Source: Bacillus sp. AFS037270 (GTDB taxonomy: Bacteria; Bacillota; Bacilli; Bacillales_B; DSM-18226). From it: a stretch of 64,000 nucleotides of DNA. A program made the translations under genes and the position numbers. This document shows, piece after piece, positions 38,198-47,738 of the stretch (its first letter is position 1; the number at the start of each line of letters is the position of its first letter). Location of the stretch: contig NZ_NUNF01000024.1 in the NCBI RefSeq assembly GCF_002585305.1, forward strand, positions 28,275 through 92,274, written 5' to 3'. The notes under the pieces were generated by a model that searched no databases, was not told where the DNA came from, and worked only from the letters and a program-made list of their open reading frames with translations.

Positions 38198-40504
38198 ATG
38201 TCCGATAACATGATATGGTTTGATCGACCTGCAAAAGACTGGAATGAGGCGTTACCCATCGGTAACGGTCGTCTTGGTGCAATGATTTATGGAAAAACAG
38301 CTATTGAACAAATCCAGTTGAACGAGGAATCCGTTTGGTATGGCGGCCCAAGGGACCGGAATAACCCGGATGCACTGGAAAATCTGGCCAAGATAAGGGA
38401 ATTGCTTCAAAACGGAAGACTAGTGGAAGCGGAAAAATTGGCGAGCATGGCGCTTTCGGGTATTCCTGAGACGCAAAGGCATTATATGGGGATGGGCGAT
38501 CTTTTTTTAGACTTTGATCACCAAGAGGCAAGTGATTACAGACGTGAACTTGATTTGGAAAAGGGAATTGTTAAGCTTGAATACAACTGCCATGGAGTAA
38601 AGTTTCAAAGAGAGATTTTTTCAAGCTATCCTTCTGACCTCATTATCATTCGCCTTACAGCCAGTAAGTCAGCCTCGATATCTTTTTCAGCCAGACTAAC
38701 GAGGGATGGAAGCCGACTTATGGAAGAGGTTAGGGCGATAAGAGGCAATAGCCTTGTTATGAGGGGCAATTGCGGCGGTAAAAATGGATCTGATTTTCGA
38801 GTTGTTCTTTCTGTGAACGCCAAGGGTGGCAATGTGAATACCATTGGTGAACATTTACTGGTCAACGCTGCTGATGAAGTCACAATATTTTTGGCTGCTG
38901 ATACCAGTTTTCATCACAGTGATCCGGAATTAGCCTGTTTTAGTGCGATTGAGCAAGTAGTACATATGGATTACGGGCTTTTAAAAAGTACTCATATAAA
39001 GGACTATACGGAACTTTATAGCAGAGTAAGTTTAAACCTATTTGATACATCTAGTGATCAAAATCATCGGTTGCCAACTGATCAAAGATTAAAACGTCTC
39101 AAAGGAGGATATGAGGATAATGGTCTTCTGGCACTCTATTTTCAGTTTGGCAGGTATTTGCTTATTTCAAGCAGTCGGCCGGGATCACTACCTGCCAATT
39201 TGCAAGGGATATGGAATTATAGTATGCGGCCTCCTTGGGACAGCAAATTTACAATCAATATTAATACGGAGATGAACTATTGGCCTGCAGAAACGTGTAA
39301 TTTGTCTGAATGTCACGAGCCATTATTCGATTTAATTGAAAGAATGAGAGAGCCTGGACGCCGGACAGCCAAAATGATGTACGGCTGCGGGGGGTTTGTA
39401 GCACACCACAACACGGATATATGGGCAGACACCGCTCCACAGGATATCTATCTGCCAGCCTCTTATTGGCCAATGGGAGCAGCTTGGCTTTGCCTGCATT
39501 TATGGGAACACTATCAATTTACTGGTGATGTCATTTTCTTGGAGAAGAGCTATGAAACAATTAAAGAATCGGTACGATTTTTCTTGGACTTTTTAATAAA
39601 AACAAAAGAAGGGTATCTTGTTACCTGTCCATCTTCTTCTCCGGAAAATACTTATATTTTACCGAATGGCGAATCAGGGACATTGTGCATGGGGCCTTCC
39701 ATGGACAATCAGATTTTAGATGCACTCTTTAATTGTTGTATGAAAGCGAGTGAGATTCTTTCGATAGACGAGGAATTTAGGGGGCAATTATTTGAAGTAT
39801 TGCAGCGCATCCCTCAACCAAAGATCGGAAAATACGGACAAATACAGGAGTGGCTAGAGGACTATGAGGAGAAGGAGCCTGGGCATCGGCATATATCCCA
39901 TCTATTCGCACTGCACCCAGGAAACCAAATCACCGTTCAGCGAACGCCGGAACTGGCTTCCGCAGCAAGACGAACAATCGAAAGGCGCTTGGAACATGGG
40001 GGAGGTCACACAGGCTGGAGCCGTGCCTGGTTGATCAATTTATGGGCCAGATTAGAGGATGGAGAACAGGCCTATTCAAATCTATTAGCTTTACTTCGGC
40101 AATCGACTCTGCCTAATTTATTCGATGATCACCCTCCTTTCCAAATCGATGGCAATTTTGGAGGTACGGCTGCCATTGCAGAAATGCTAGTACAAAGTCA
40201 TGATGATGCCGTTCATTTGCTCCCGGCGTTGCCTAAAGCATGGAAGGATGGGCATGTTTGCGGGTTACGGGCGAGAGGCGGATTCGAGGTAGGTATGGAG
40301 TGGAAGGATTATCGCATTGTAAAAGCAAAAATCAAATCATTAAACGGAAAACCGTGTAAGTTAAAGTTGAATCAGCCTATTACACTTAAAGGTGCAGCAA
40401 ATGATTTTATCCAATATACAACTTTGAATGAAGGAATCATTCGATTTGATACAGTACAGGATGGAATTTATACATTAGTTTGTGATCCAATTAGGTCAGT
40501 TTGA
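38198..40504 (+). CDS. GH95 alpha-L-fucosidase
   Basis: About 768 residues with the GH95 pattern: [24 protein letters not shown] at the N-terminus (beta domain), [16 protein letters not shown], the catalytic Asn region [18 protein letters not shown], the acid region [10 protein letters not shown] and [15 protein letters not shown]. Family members are inverting 1,2-alpha-L-fucosidases or alpha-L-galactosidases. AAAAGGAGGG places the start at ATG 38195 or 38198. No signal peptide, so it acts on imported oligosaccharides. A related second GH95 at 44777 is frameshifted. L-fucose release fits FucU and the oxidative enzymes in the same regulon. Confidence 0.9.
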   Translation: MSDNMIWFDRPAKDWNEALPIGNGRLGAMIYGKTAIEQIQLNEESVWYGGPRDRNNPDALENLAKIRELLQNGRLVEAEKLASMALSGIPETQRHYMGMGDLFLDFDHQEASDYRRELDLEKGIVKLEYNCHGVKFQREIFSSYPSDLIIIRLTASKSASISFSARLTRDGSRLMEEVRAIRGNSLVMRGNCGGKNGSDFRVVLSVNAKGGNVNTIGEHLLVNAADEVTIFLAADTSFHHSDPELACFSAIEQVVHMDYGLLKSTHIKDYTELYSRVSLNLFDTSSDQNHRLPTDQRLKRLKGGYEDNGLLALYFQFGRYLLISSSRPGSLPANLQGIWNYSMRPPWDSKFTININTEMNYWPAETCNLSECHEPLFDLIERMREPGRRTAKMMYGCGGFVAHHNTDIWADTAPQDIYLPASYWPMGAAWLCLHLWEHYQFTGDVIFLEKSYETIKESVRFFLDFLIKTKEGYLVTCPSSSPENTYILPNGESGTLCMGPSMDNQILDALFNCCMKASEILSIDEEFRGQLFEVLQRIPQPKIGKYGQIQEWLEDYEEKEPGHRHISHLFALHPGNQITVQRTPELASAARRTIERRLEHGGGHTGWSRAWLINLWARLEDGEQAYSNLLALLRQSTLPNLFDDHPPFQIDGNFGGTAAIAEMLVQSHDDAVHLLPALPKAWKDGHVCGLRARGGFEVGMEWKDYRIVKAKIKSLNGKPCKLKLNQPITLKGAANDFIQYTTLNEGIIRFDTVQDGIYTLVCDPIRSV

Positions 40505-40579
40505 CAATTGATTTCGAAGTTAAAAAAGCTGTCTTTATTGTTGATTTTATTAACTAATAATATTTAGGGAGGATAAGAA

Positions 40580-41908
40580 ATGTCTAAAATAACTTTTCTC
40601 GGTGCAGGAAGCACCGTTTTTGCCAAAAACGTCCTTGGTGATTGTATGCTTGTTCCTGCGTTGGAGGGCTTTGAGTTCGCCCTATTCGATATCGATGGAC
40701 AGCGTTTAAGAGATTCCGAGAATATGTTAAGAAATTTGAAAGAAAGCTTGAATAAAAATATCCAGATTAAAGCTTATACCAATCGTAAGGAAGCTCTTAA
40801 GGACGCAAAATACGTCATTAATGCCATTCAAGTAGGCGGTTATAGGCCAAGCACGGTGATAGATTTTGAAATACCGAAAAAATACGGTTTACGGCAGACA
40901 ATTGCCGATACAGTCGGCATTGGTGGAATCTTTCGTAGTCTTCGAACTATTCCAGTCATGCTTGATTTTGCAAGTGACATGGAAGAGGTATGCTCTGATG
41001 CCCTCTTCTTAAATTATACAAACCCTATGGCTGTTTTAACCGGTGTTATGAATCGTTACACCAAAATTAAAACAATCGGCTTGTGCCACAGTGTTCAAGT
41101 TTGCACTAAAGAACTATTAAAATCATTGAGCATGGATTCGGAAGGGGTTCAAGAAAAGATTGCCGGAATTAACCATATGGCCTGGCTATTAGAAGTAAAA
41201 AGAAATGGTGTGGATCTTTATCCTGAAATTAAAAGAAGGGCGAAGGAAAAGCAAAAAACACAGCATAGCGATATGGTACGATTTGAGTTAATGGATAAGT
41301 TTGGCTATTATGTAACGGAATCTTCTGAACATAACGCGGAATATCATCCATACTTTATCAAATCCAAATACCCGGAACTGATTGAGAAATATAATATTCC
41401 ACTTGATGAATATCCTCGTCGTTGTGAAGCGCAAATAAAGAACTGGGAAACCATGAGAGAAGAGTTAGTAAATAATAAGAAATTGGAACATGTTCGTTCT
41501 AAAGAATATGGTTCAAGAATAATCGAGGCTGTCGAAACAAATATTCCATTCAAATTCGGCGGTAATGTCCTAAATACAGGGCGACTCATCAGCAATCTAC
41601 CTGAAAAAGCTTGTGTAGAAGTTCCTTGTATTGCCGATCGAAGCGGTATCACCCCAGCGTATGTCGGAGACCTTCCAGAGCAGCTCGCCGCTTTAAACCG
41701 TACCAATATTAATACTCAGTTATTAACAATAGAAGCTGCCATTACACGGAAGCGGGAGTATATTTACCAAGCTGCCTTGCTCGATCCACATACGGCTGCG
41801 GAATTGTCAATCGACGAAATTGTATCGCTGGTTGATGATTTAATTGACGCCCATGGAGAATGGATTCCAGCATTTCAAAAGGAAGAAACGATAGGATTAA
41901 CCATATAA
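40580..41908 (+). CDS. GH4 alpha-galactosidase-like enzyme
   Basis: NAD- and Mn-dependent GH4 glycosidase of 442 residues. GAGSTVFAKNVLGD is the NAD-binding start; metal ligands lie in GLCHSVQ (Cys169, His170) and GINHM (His199). The residue after CH is Ser, and CHSV is the signature of GH4 alpha-galactosidases, unlike CHE of alpha-glucosidases. AGGGAGGATAAGA precedes the ATG. Located 75 bp after the GH95 gene in the same direction, so it likely belongs to the glycosidase operon. Confidence 0.85.
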   Translation: MSKITFLGAGSTVFAKNVLGDCMLVPALEGFEFALFDIDGQRLRDSENMLRNLKESLNKNIQIKAYTNRKEALKDAKYVINAIQVGGYRPSTVIDFEIPKKYGLRQTIADTVGIGGIFRSLRTIPVMLDFASDMEEVCSDALFLNYTNPMAVLTGVMNRYTKIKTIGLCHSVQVCTKELLKSLSMDSEGVQEKIAGINHMAWLLEVKRNGVDLYPEIKRRAKEKQKTQHSDMVRFELMDKFGYYVTESSEHNAEYHPYFIKSKYPELIEKYNIPLDEYPRRCEAQIKNWETMREELVNNKKLEHVRSKEYGSRIIEAVETNIPFKFGGNVLNTGRLISNLPEKACVEVPCIADRSGITPAYVGDLPEQLAALNRTNINTQLLTIEAAITRKREYIYQAALLDPHTAAELSIDEIVSLVDDLIDAHGEWIPAFQKEETIGLTI

Positions 41909-41928
41909 GTTGTTAATGTAAATAGAAA

Positions 41929-41960
41929 AAAGGCACTTGATTATTTTCAAGTGTCTTCAT
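41929..41960 (+). terminator. Weak hairpin after GH4 gene
   Basis: GGCACTTGA / TCAAGTGTC stem with short T tract; partial termination at most. Confidence 0.5.
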
Positions 41961-41961
41961 T

Positions 41962-42096
41962 ATGGACTTAAAGTACGAGATTACTCATGTGTTTTCGGAT
42001 CAGAATATTCCTGTCAAAGTAGGAGCTGACCACGTTTCATGTCGTTTGGAAAAACCAAATTCTGTAGTTTGCATCCTTCTTCAAAAGGGGTTATAG
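41962..42096 (+). pseudogene. Possible relic of a glycosidase C-terminus (44 codons)
   Basis: An open frame from ATG 41962 to TAG 42096 lacks a ribosome binding site. Its end (VSCRLEKPNSVVCILLQ) resembles the last beta-strands of GH39/GH43/GH51-type enzymes. I consider it a fossil rather than a gene; confidence is low. Confidence 0.25.
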
Positions 42097-42165
42097 ACTT
42101 GTTTTGTGTACCATTTTCATAAATTGCGATGTTCATACAATCTTGATAGAGGAGGCTTTAGCCTA

Positions 42166-44094
42166 ATGTCCACTTTATATACAGCTGGCAACATTATAGA
42201 CCAGATTTTTCAACCATTGAAGCCTGGTACCACCAAGTTGCTAAGCAGTCCTTTTACGGCCCGGTTTGATTTAAACGTAAAATACCTGATGAGCTTAAGC
42301 TCGGCCAACCTGCTCAGAACGTACTATCTGGAAGCAGGGCTGTGGAGCTACAGTGGCAGCGCGAGCACATCCGTTGACCCGGATATTGTCCAGGATCTTC
42401 CATCCACATGGCACTGGGGATGGGAATCGCCAACTAGCGAGCTTCGGGGACACTTTCTTGGCCACTGGTTATCGGCAGCCGCCAATGTGTATGCGCAGAC
42501 TGGGGATGAGCAGCTTCGGGCGAAAACCACTTTTATTGTGAAGGAACTCGCCCGTTGTCAAGAAGCAAATGGCGGGGAATGGATAGCGGCCTTTCCAAAA
42601 ACATTCATGGATCGCATTGCAGCCGGGAGGAAGGTTTGGGCTCCCCAGTACACCATCCACAAGCTTTTTATGGGGTTGTATGATGTTTACAGGCTCATGA
42701 ATTTGCAGGAAGCACTATCAATCTCCATCCGTTTTGCAGATTGGTTTCATCGTTGGACGGACTCGTTTAGCCGCGAGCAGATGGACTTTATCCTTGATTA
42801 TGAGACTGGCGGAATGCTGGAGGCGTGGGCAAATCTATATAGTGAAACGGGCGATGAGAAGCACCGGGAGTTAATGTACAGGTATGACCGGCCGAGACTG
42901 TTTGATGCGCTCTTGTGTGGGGAGGATGTCCTAACCAACAAACATGCGAATACGCAAATCCCTGAAATACTGGGTGCGGCTAGAGCTTGGGAAGTGACGG
43001 GCGAAAAAAGGTGGAGAGACGTGACAATCGCCTTCTGGGAAGCGGCCGTAGAAACGCGTGGCACCTATTGTACGGGAGGATGTTCTGACGGGGAGGTTTG
43101 GACGCCACCGCAAAAGTTGGCTGCAAGACTCGGATCCGCCCAAGAACATTGTGTTGTTTACAATATGATGCGTCTGGCACTGGTGCTGTACCGCTGGACT
43201 GGAGAGGCCAAGTACGCCGATTTTTGGGAGCGGAATCTCCTGAATGGAGTATTGGCCCAACAAAACAAACAGACCGGAATGGTTTCCTACTTTTTAGAAA
43301 TGGGCCCTGGTAGTACGAAAACGTGGGGAAGTGCGACGAATCATTTCTGGTGCTGTCATGGCACCCTGGTTCAGGCACATGCTTCCTATGATCACGCCAT
43401 TTTCCACGAAGACCCGAGCGGTTTAGTGGTAAGCCAGTTTATACCTTCCCAAACTGCTTGGTGTTTTGGGGAAACGAATGTGCAAGTGCTGCTGTCCCAG
43501 CGTTCACAGACCGGTTCAATGGTAATGCAGACGTTTAATGATGAAGGACTCGGTTTTATCCAGCAACTTCACCTCCCGCAGATACCAACAGACAGGCCGA
43601 ACCGGTACGTCTATGAGCTTCAGATAAAATGTGACCAACCAGCTGAATTTGACGTGAAACTCCGGATTCCTTGGTGGGTGATGGGACAACCTGTCATATT
43701 GGTGAACGGAGAACCGAACCCTATATCGGACCAGTCGCTGTCCTTTGTCCGAATCCGTAAGGTCTGGAATAACGACACAGTTACCATTGTATTTCCGAAG
43801 GAGGTCACGTCATTGCCATTGCCAGATCAGCCTGATACTGTGTCATTTATGGATGGGCCGACGGTATTAGCCGGTTTGGTTGATGAAGAACGATTGCTGG
43901 AGGGAGATCCGGATCGACCAGAAACCATTCTGGTTCCGCACAATGAACGGCATCACAGTTTTTGGCGGGATGGTTCATACAAAACCATCAACCAGGAGAG
44001 AAGCATCCGCTTTATTCCGCTGCCGGATGTCACGGATGAAACTTACACTATCTATTTTCCGATTCGAAAACGGAAAGATTGGAGCGAGGAGTAA
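42166..44094 (+). CDS. GH127/GH146-like beta-L-arabinofuranosidase, high GC
   Basis: Protein of 642 residues of the former DUF1680 group. A helical barrel is followed by beta-domains; the zinc and thiol residues are suggested by GTYCTGGCSDGEVW, EHCVVYNMMRL and FWCCHGT, matching the Glu/Cys and CysCys sites of GH127/146 enzymes. Start at ATG 42166 follows GAGGAGG; the frame is open further upstream without a site. Base composition is clearly richer in GC than its neighbours, which also produces many overlapping false frames, and suggests recent transfer from a higher-GC relative such as Paenibacillus. No signal peptide. Confidence 0.85.
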   Translation: MSTLYTAGNIIDQIFQPLKPGTTKLLSSPFTARFDLNVKYLMSLSSANLLRTYYLEAGLWSYSGSASTSVDPDIVQDLPSTWHWGWESPTSELRGHFLGHWLSAAANVYAQTGDEQLRAKTTFIVKELARCQEANGGEWIAAFPKTFMDRIAAGRKVWAPQYTIHKLFMGLYDVYRLMNLQEALSISIRFADWFHRWTDSFSREQMDFILDYETGGMLEAWANLYSETGDEKHRELMYRYDRPRLFDALLCGEDVLTNKHANTQIPEILGAARAWEVTGEKRWRDVTIAFWEAAVETRGTYCTGGCSDGEVWTPPQKLAARLGSAQEHCVVYNMMRLALVLYRWTGEAKYADFWERNLLNGVLAQQNKQTGMVSYFLEMGPGSTKTWGSATNHFWCCHGTLVQAHASYDHAIFHEDPSGLVVSQFIPSQTAWCFGETNVQVLLSQRSQTGSMVMQTFNDEGLGFIQQLHLPQIPTDRPNRYVYELQIKCDQPAEFDVKLRIPWWVMGQPVILVNGEPNPISDQSLSFVRIRKVWNNDTVTIVFPKEVTSLPLPDQPDTVSFMDGPTVLAGLVDEERLLEGDPDRPETILVPHNERHHSFWRDGSYKTINQERSIRFIPLPDVTDETYTIYFPIRKRKDWSEE

Positions 44095-44246
44095 TTAATA
44101 CTATTCTTCCATAAATGGATGTGTTGGACAGTTTTACGAAGCTAGAATGGACATAATTGGTTGGGTGGTTTAAATGTCCCGTAGTTCTCACAGATTTTAA
44201 CAATAAATTTATTTATAAAAAATTATCAGAATCGAGTGTGATTATT

Positions 44247-44675
44247 ATGCTAAAAGGAATCCCATCAATAATTTCGCCGGATTTAATGAAGGCATTAATG
44301 GAAATGGGCCACGGAGATGAGATTGTTTTGGCAGATGGCCACTACCCCGCTGCCAGCCATGCCAGACAGCTCATTCGTTGTGATGGCCATGGAATACCGG
44401 AGCTATTGGAAGCGATCCTAAAGTTTTTCCCTCTTGATATGTATGTAGACCATCCGGTTGCGTTAATGGCTGTTGTACCTGGCGATTCGGTTCAGCAAAC
44501 CATTTGGGAAGAGTACGAAGGTATTGTTGAAAAACATTTGGGAAAGTCCATTCCCTTTGAATATATGGATCGGTTTGCTTTTTATGAACGGACAAAAAAG
44601 TCATTTGCCGTTGTGGCCACAAGCGAAAAAGCCCAATATGCAAATATTATTTTGAAAAAAGGGATTGCTTTATAG
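44247..44675 (+). CDS. fucU: L-fucose mutarotase (RbsD/FucU family)
   Basis: Protein of 142 residues that interconverts alpha- and beta-L-fucose. GHGDEIVLADGHYPA (His22, His32), the YVDHPVALM strand and FAFYERTKKSFAVVATSE near the C-terminus are diagnostic of FucU. The proposed ATG 44247 has only a weak binding site (GAGTGTG); the frame is open from 44157. It sits between two glycosidase genes. Its presence is the best single clue that the released sugar is L-fucose or a related L-sugar. Confidence 0.87.
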   Translation: MLKGIPSIISPDLMKALMEMGHGDEIVLADGHYPAASHARQLIRCDGHGIPELLEAILKFFPLDMYVDHPVALMAVVPGDSVQQTIWEEYEGIVEKHLGKSIPFEYMDRFAFYERTKKSFAVVATSEKAQYANIILKKGIAL

Positions 44676-44776
44676 TTTAATAGGCAAAAGTTCAATTCAT
44701 AACTGTTTTTTATCAATCATGTCATCTTCAAATACCTAGATTTCATTAATCAAATGTTAATAGGAAAGAATCAAAT

Positions 44777-47151
44777 ATGAAGCTACGATATAGTAGGCCG
44801 GCTAAATCGTGGAACGAAGCACTTCCGATTGGTAATGGACGTCTTGGTGCCATGATTTTTGGCGGAATAGAGAAGGAACATTTGCAATTAAATGAGGATA
44901 CCTTATGGTCAGGAGCTCCCAAAGATTTTAATAATCCAAAGGCAAAAGAACTGCTTCCCGAGGTCCGCAGACTGATATTCGATGGGAAGTATACAGAAGC
45001 AGATAAATTATGTAGGGAGATGATGGGCCCCTACACGCAATCCTATATGCCGTTTGGCGATTTGTACCTGCAATTTAATCATGGAGAAACTGTTCATTCA
45101 TTTGAGCGGAGTCTAGATTTGAAAACAGGAACCGGCCTTGTGGAATATAGGATTGGAGATGTGCACTATACACGTGAAATGTTCGCCTCCTTTCCAGATC
45201 AAATTATCGCCATTCGACTTAAGACCAGTAAACCTGGCTGCTTGAATTTTTCAGTAAGTCTGGGGAGTTCATTGAAATTTAAGACTGCTCCCGATCAAGA
45301 TCAGTTTGTACTTAACGGCATCTGCCCGGAACATGTTGATCCTTCTTATTATCATACGGATCATCCTATCGTATATGGAGACCCGGAGTCGACGGATGCC
45401 ATGAAATTTGAAGCGCGCGTAGGTGCAAATGCCGAAGATGGTTCAGTTCATATTGATCATAATGGCCTTCACGTAACTGCAGCCACCACCGTAACACTAT
45501 ATTTTAGTGCAGCGACGAGTTTTAACGGCTATGATAAATCTCCAGGCAAGGAGGGGAAAAATCCTTCTTTAGCAGCAAAGTCATTTCTGGAGGCAGCTAT
45601 GTCAAAATCCTTTGAAGAATTAGAACATTCCCATATTGAAGACTATAAGTCATTATTTGAGCGTGTTGAACTGGATTTGGGACCTGCAGTTGCACCGGAA
45701 AACTTGCCAACAGATCAATGGATTTTGAAATATGGCGCAAATGATCCAAAGCTGGTGGAATTACTGTTTCATTATGGCCGCTACTTAATGATTGCAAGCT
45801 CAAGGCCAGGTTCACAGCCGGCCAATCTTCAAGGGATATGGAATCGTGAGGTTCGCCGCCTTGGAGCAGCAACTTCACGATAAATATTAATACGGAGATG
45901 AATTATTGGCCTGCAGAAACATGTAATCTTTCCGAATGCCATGAACCTCTCTTGGACTATATTGAAGAATTGGCCGAAAACGGCAAGGAGACGGCTTCTG
46001 TGAATTACAGATGCAGAGGTTGGACATCCCATCATAATGCAGATTTATGGCGTCACAGCGCTCCGGTTGGGGATTATGGACATGGAGATCCAGTATGGGC
46101 TTTCTGGCCTTTGGGAGGAGTATGGTTAACTCAGCATTTGTGGGAGCATTTTGCTTTTGGGAAGAATAATTCCTATCTTCGGGAAAAGGCCTATCCAATT
46201 ATGAAAGAGGCGGCCCTTTTCTGCCTGGATTGGCTGATTGAAGATGGGAATGTAAATTTGGTTACAGCTCCCTCCACTTCGCCGGAACACAAATTTGTGA
46301 CACCAGAAGGAAAGCTGGCCGCGGTCAGTATGGCAACCACAATGGACATGTCTTTGATTTGGGATTTATTCACCAATTGTATCGAGGCCTCTGAAGTATT
46401 GGAAATGGATGAAGAGTTTCGCAATGAAATAATGGCCGCACGTGAAAAATTATACCCAATGCAAATCGGCCGATATGGACAGCTTCAAGAATGGGCAAAT
46501 GATTGGGAAGATGAAGATAAGAACCACCGTCATGTTTCGCATCTTTTTGGAATTTATCCTGGACGACAGCTTACCGATTCGGAAGGAAATGAATGGTTTC
46601 ATGCTGCCAGGAAATCTCTTGTAAGGAGAGGAGATGACGGTACAGGATGGAGCTTGGCCTGGAAAATTTGTTTGTGGGCCCGATTTAAAGATGGTGATAA
46701 AGCTCATAAGTTAATTTCCAATCTCCTTCAGCTCGTGAACGAGGAGGATACCAACTTTCATAAGGGCGGCGTTTATGCAAATCTTTTTGATGCACATCCT
46801 CCATTTCAAATTGATGGAAATTTTGGATTTACAGCGGGACTTGCCGAAATGCTGGTACAGTCACATACCGATAAAATCCAATTGCTGCCTGCTCTACCTT
46901 CTGTCTGGTCAAATGGGTATGTTAAGGGGTTACGGGCCCGCGGAGGATTTAAAATGAATCTTAAGTGGGAAAACAATGAATTGGAGAGTGCCGAAATTTA
47001 CTCCCATTTAGGTGGACCTTGCCATTTGGTGATCGGACCATCAATAGAAGTAACTGTAGATGGACAAATCATTCCTGTTGAGAAAACGGCTACTAACAGG
47101 ATTTCATTCGATACACAAGCCGGCAAAAATTATACGATTAAAAGATTTTAA
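44777..47151 (+). pseudogene. Second GH95 alpha-L-fucosidase, one frameshift
   Basis: Two frames join to a GH95 protein of about 791 residues: 44777 to about 45856 ([24 protein letters not shown] to [12 protein letters not shown]) and about 45857-47151 ([49 protein letters not shown]). One C is missing: CGCCGCCTTGG where CGCCCGCCTTGG is expected, near 45856. All other parts are intact. It is related to but clearly distinct from the 38198 product. A single error in a CCC run would restore the gene, so read evidence is needed. Confidence 0.87.
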
Positions 47152-47206
47152 TTTATTAAATGCATAGGAATCGCTTGAACAATTCTGAGCGTTTAAAATT
47201 AATAGG

Positions 47207-47254
47207 AAAGGCAAATATGATCATTTGAAAAAATGATTGTATTGCCTTTTTTGG
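47207..47254 (+). terminator. Rho-independent terminator of glycosidase operon
   Basis: AAAGGCAAATATGATCATT / AATGATTGTATTGCCTTTTTT long stem. Confidence 0.9.
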
Positions 47255-47288
47255 GGGAATATTGATTATTTAAAATATTCGAAACTAA

Positions 47289-47333
47289 TTGACTGGTTTG
47301 ATTGGTAGTGTTATATTTTTGTTATCGATAACC
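47289..47333 (+). promoter_or_regulatory. Promoter with LacI-type operator (fuc regulon site 6)
   Basis: TTGACT (47289-47294), 17 bp, TATATT (47312-47317), 2 bp, TGTTATCGATAACC (47320-47333). Same layout as at 25678 and 36752. Drives the UxaA-like/SDR/FAH operon. Confidence 0.85.
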
Positions 47334-47402
47334 CAATGATAAAAATGTGAATATTATTGTTTTAGTTTCATTCCAATATCAGTTAAATAATAGGGGGTAA
47401 TT

Positions 47403-47738
47403 ATGGCCGATAAAACTTTTGTCTCAAATATGGAAGGGATCGTCATGCATCCCAAAGATAATGTTGTGACCGTTCTTAGAGATATAAAAAAGGGTGAACA
47501 GATTAGCTTTCTGTTACAGACAGAAAAATACAAAATTATGTGTATACAAGATTTAAATTTTGGCCATAAAATGGCTTTTAAAACCATTCAAAATAGTGAA
47601 ATCGTTTACAAGTATGGAGAGTCGATTGGAAGAGCCACTAAAGATATTTTGATTGGTGAACATGTTCATGTACATAATATTGAGGGAATTCGTGGAAGAG
47701 GCGATCAACAAAATGGCAAGGAGAATGTTCAATGGTAA
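47403..47738 (+). CDS. UxaA-type dehydratase small subunit (SAF domain)
   Basis: SAF-domain protein of 111 residues matching the N-terminal part of altronate dehydratase (UxaA): HPKDNVVTVLRDIKKGEQI, KYGESIGRATKDILIGEHVHVHNIEG. In many species it forms a separate subunit of the sugar-acid dehydratase. AATAGGGGGTAATT precedes the ATG. Its end overlaps the start of the next gene by 7 bases, indicating translational coupling. By pathway context its complex would dehydrate L-fuconate, as proposed for the split UxaA-like proteins of the Campylobacter fuc locus. Confidence 0.85.
   Translation: MADKTFVSNMEGIVMHPKDNVVTVLRDIKKGEQISFLLQTEKYKIMCIQDLNFGHKMAFKTIQNSEIVYKYGESIGRATKDILIGEHVHVHNIEGIRGRGDQQNGKENVQW

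Noticed and set aside
42348..43378. Several long reading frames on both strands inside the GH127-like gene
   Set aside because: They overlap a clear enzyme gene, lack ribosome binding sites and arise from its high GC content.
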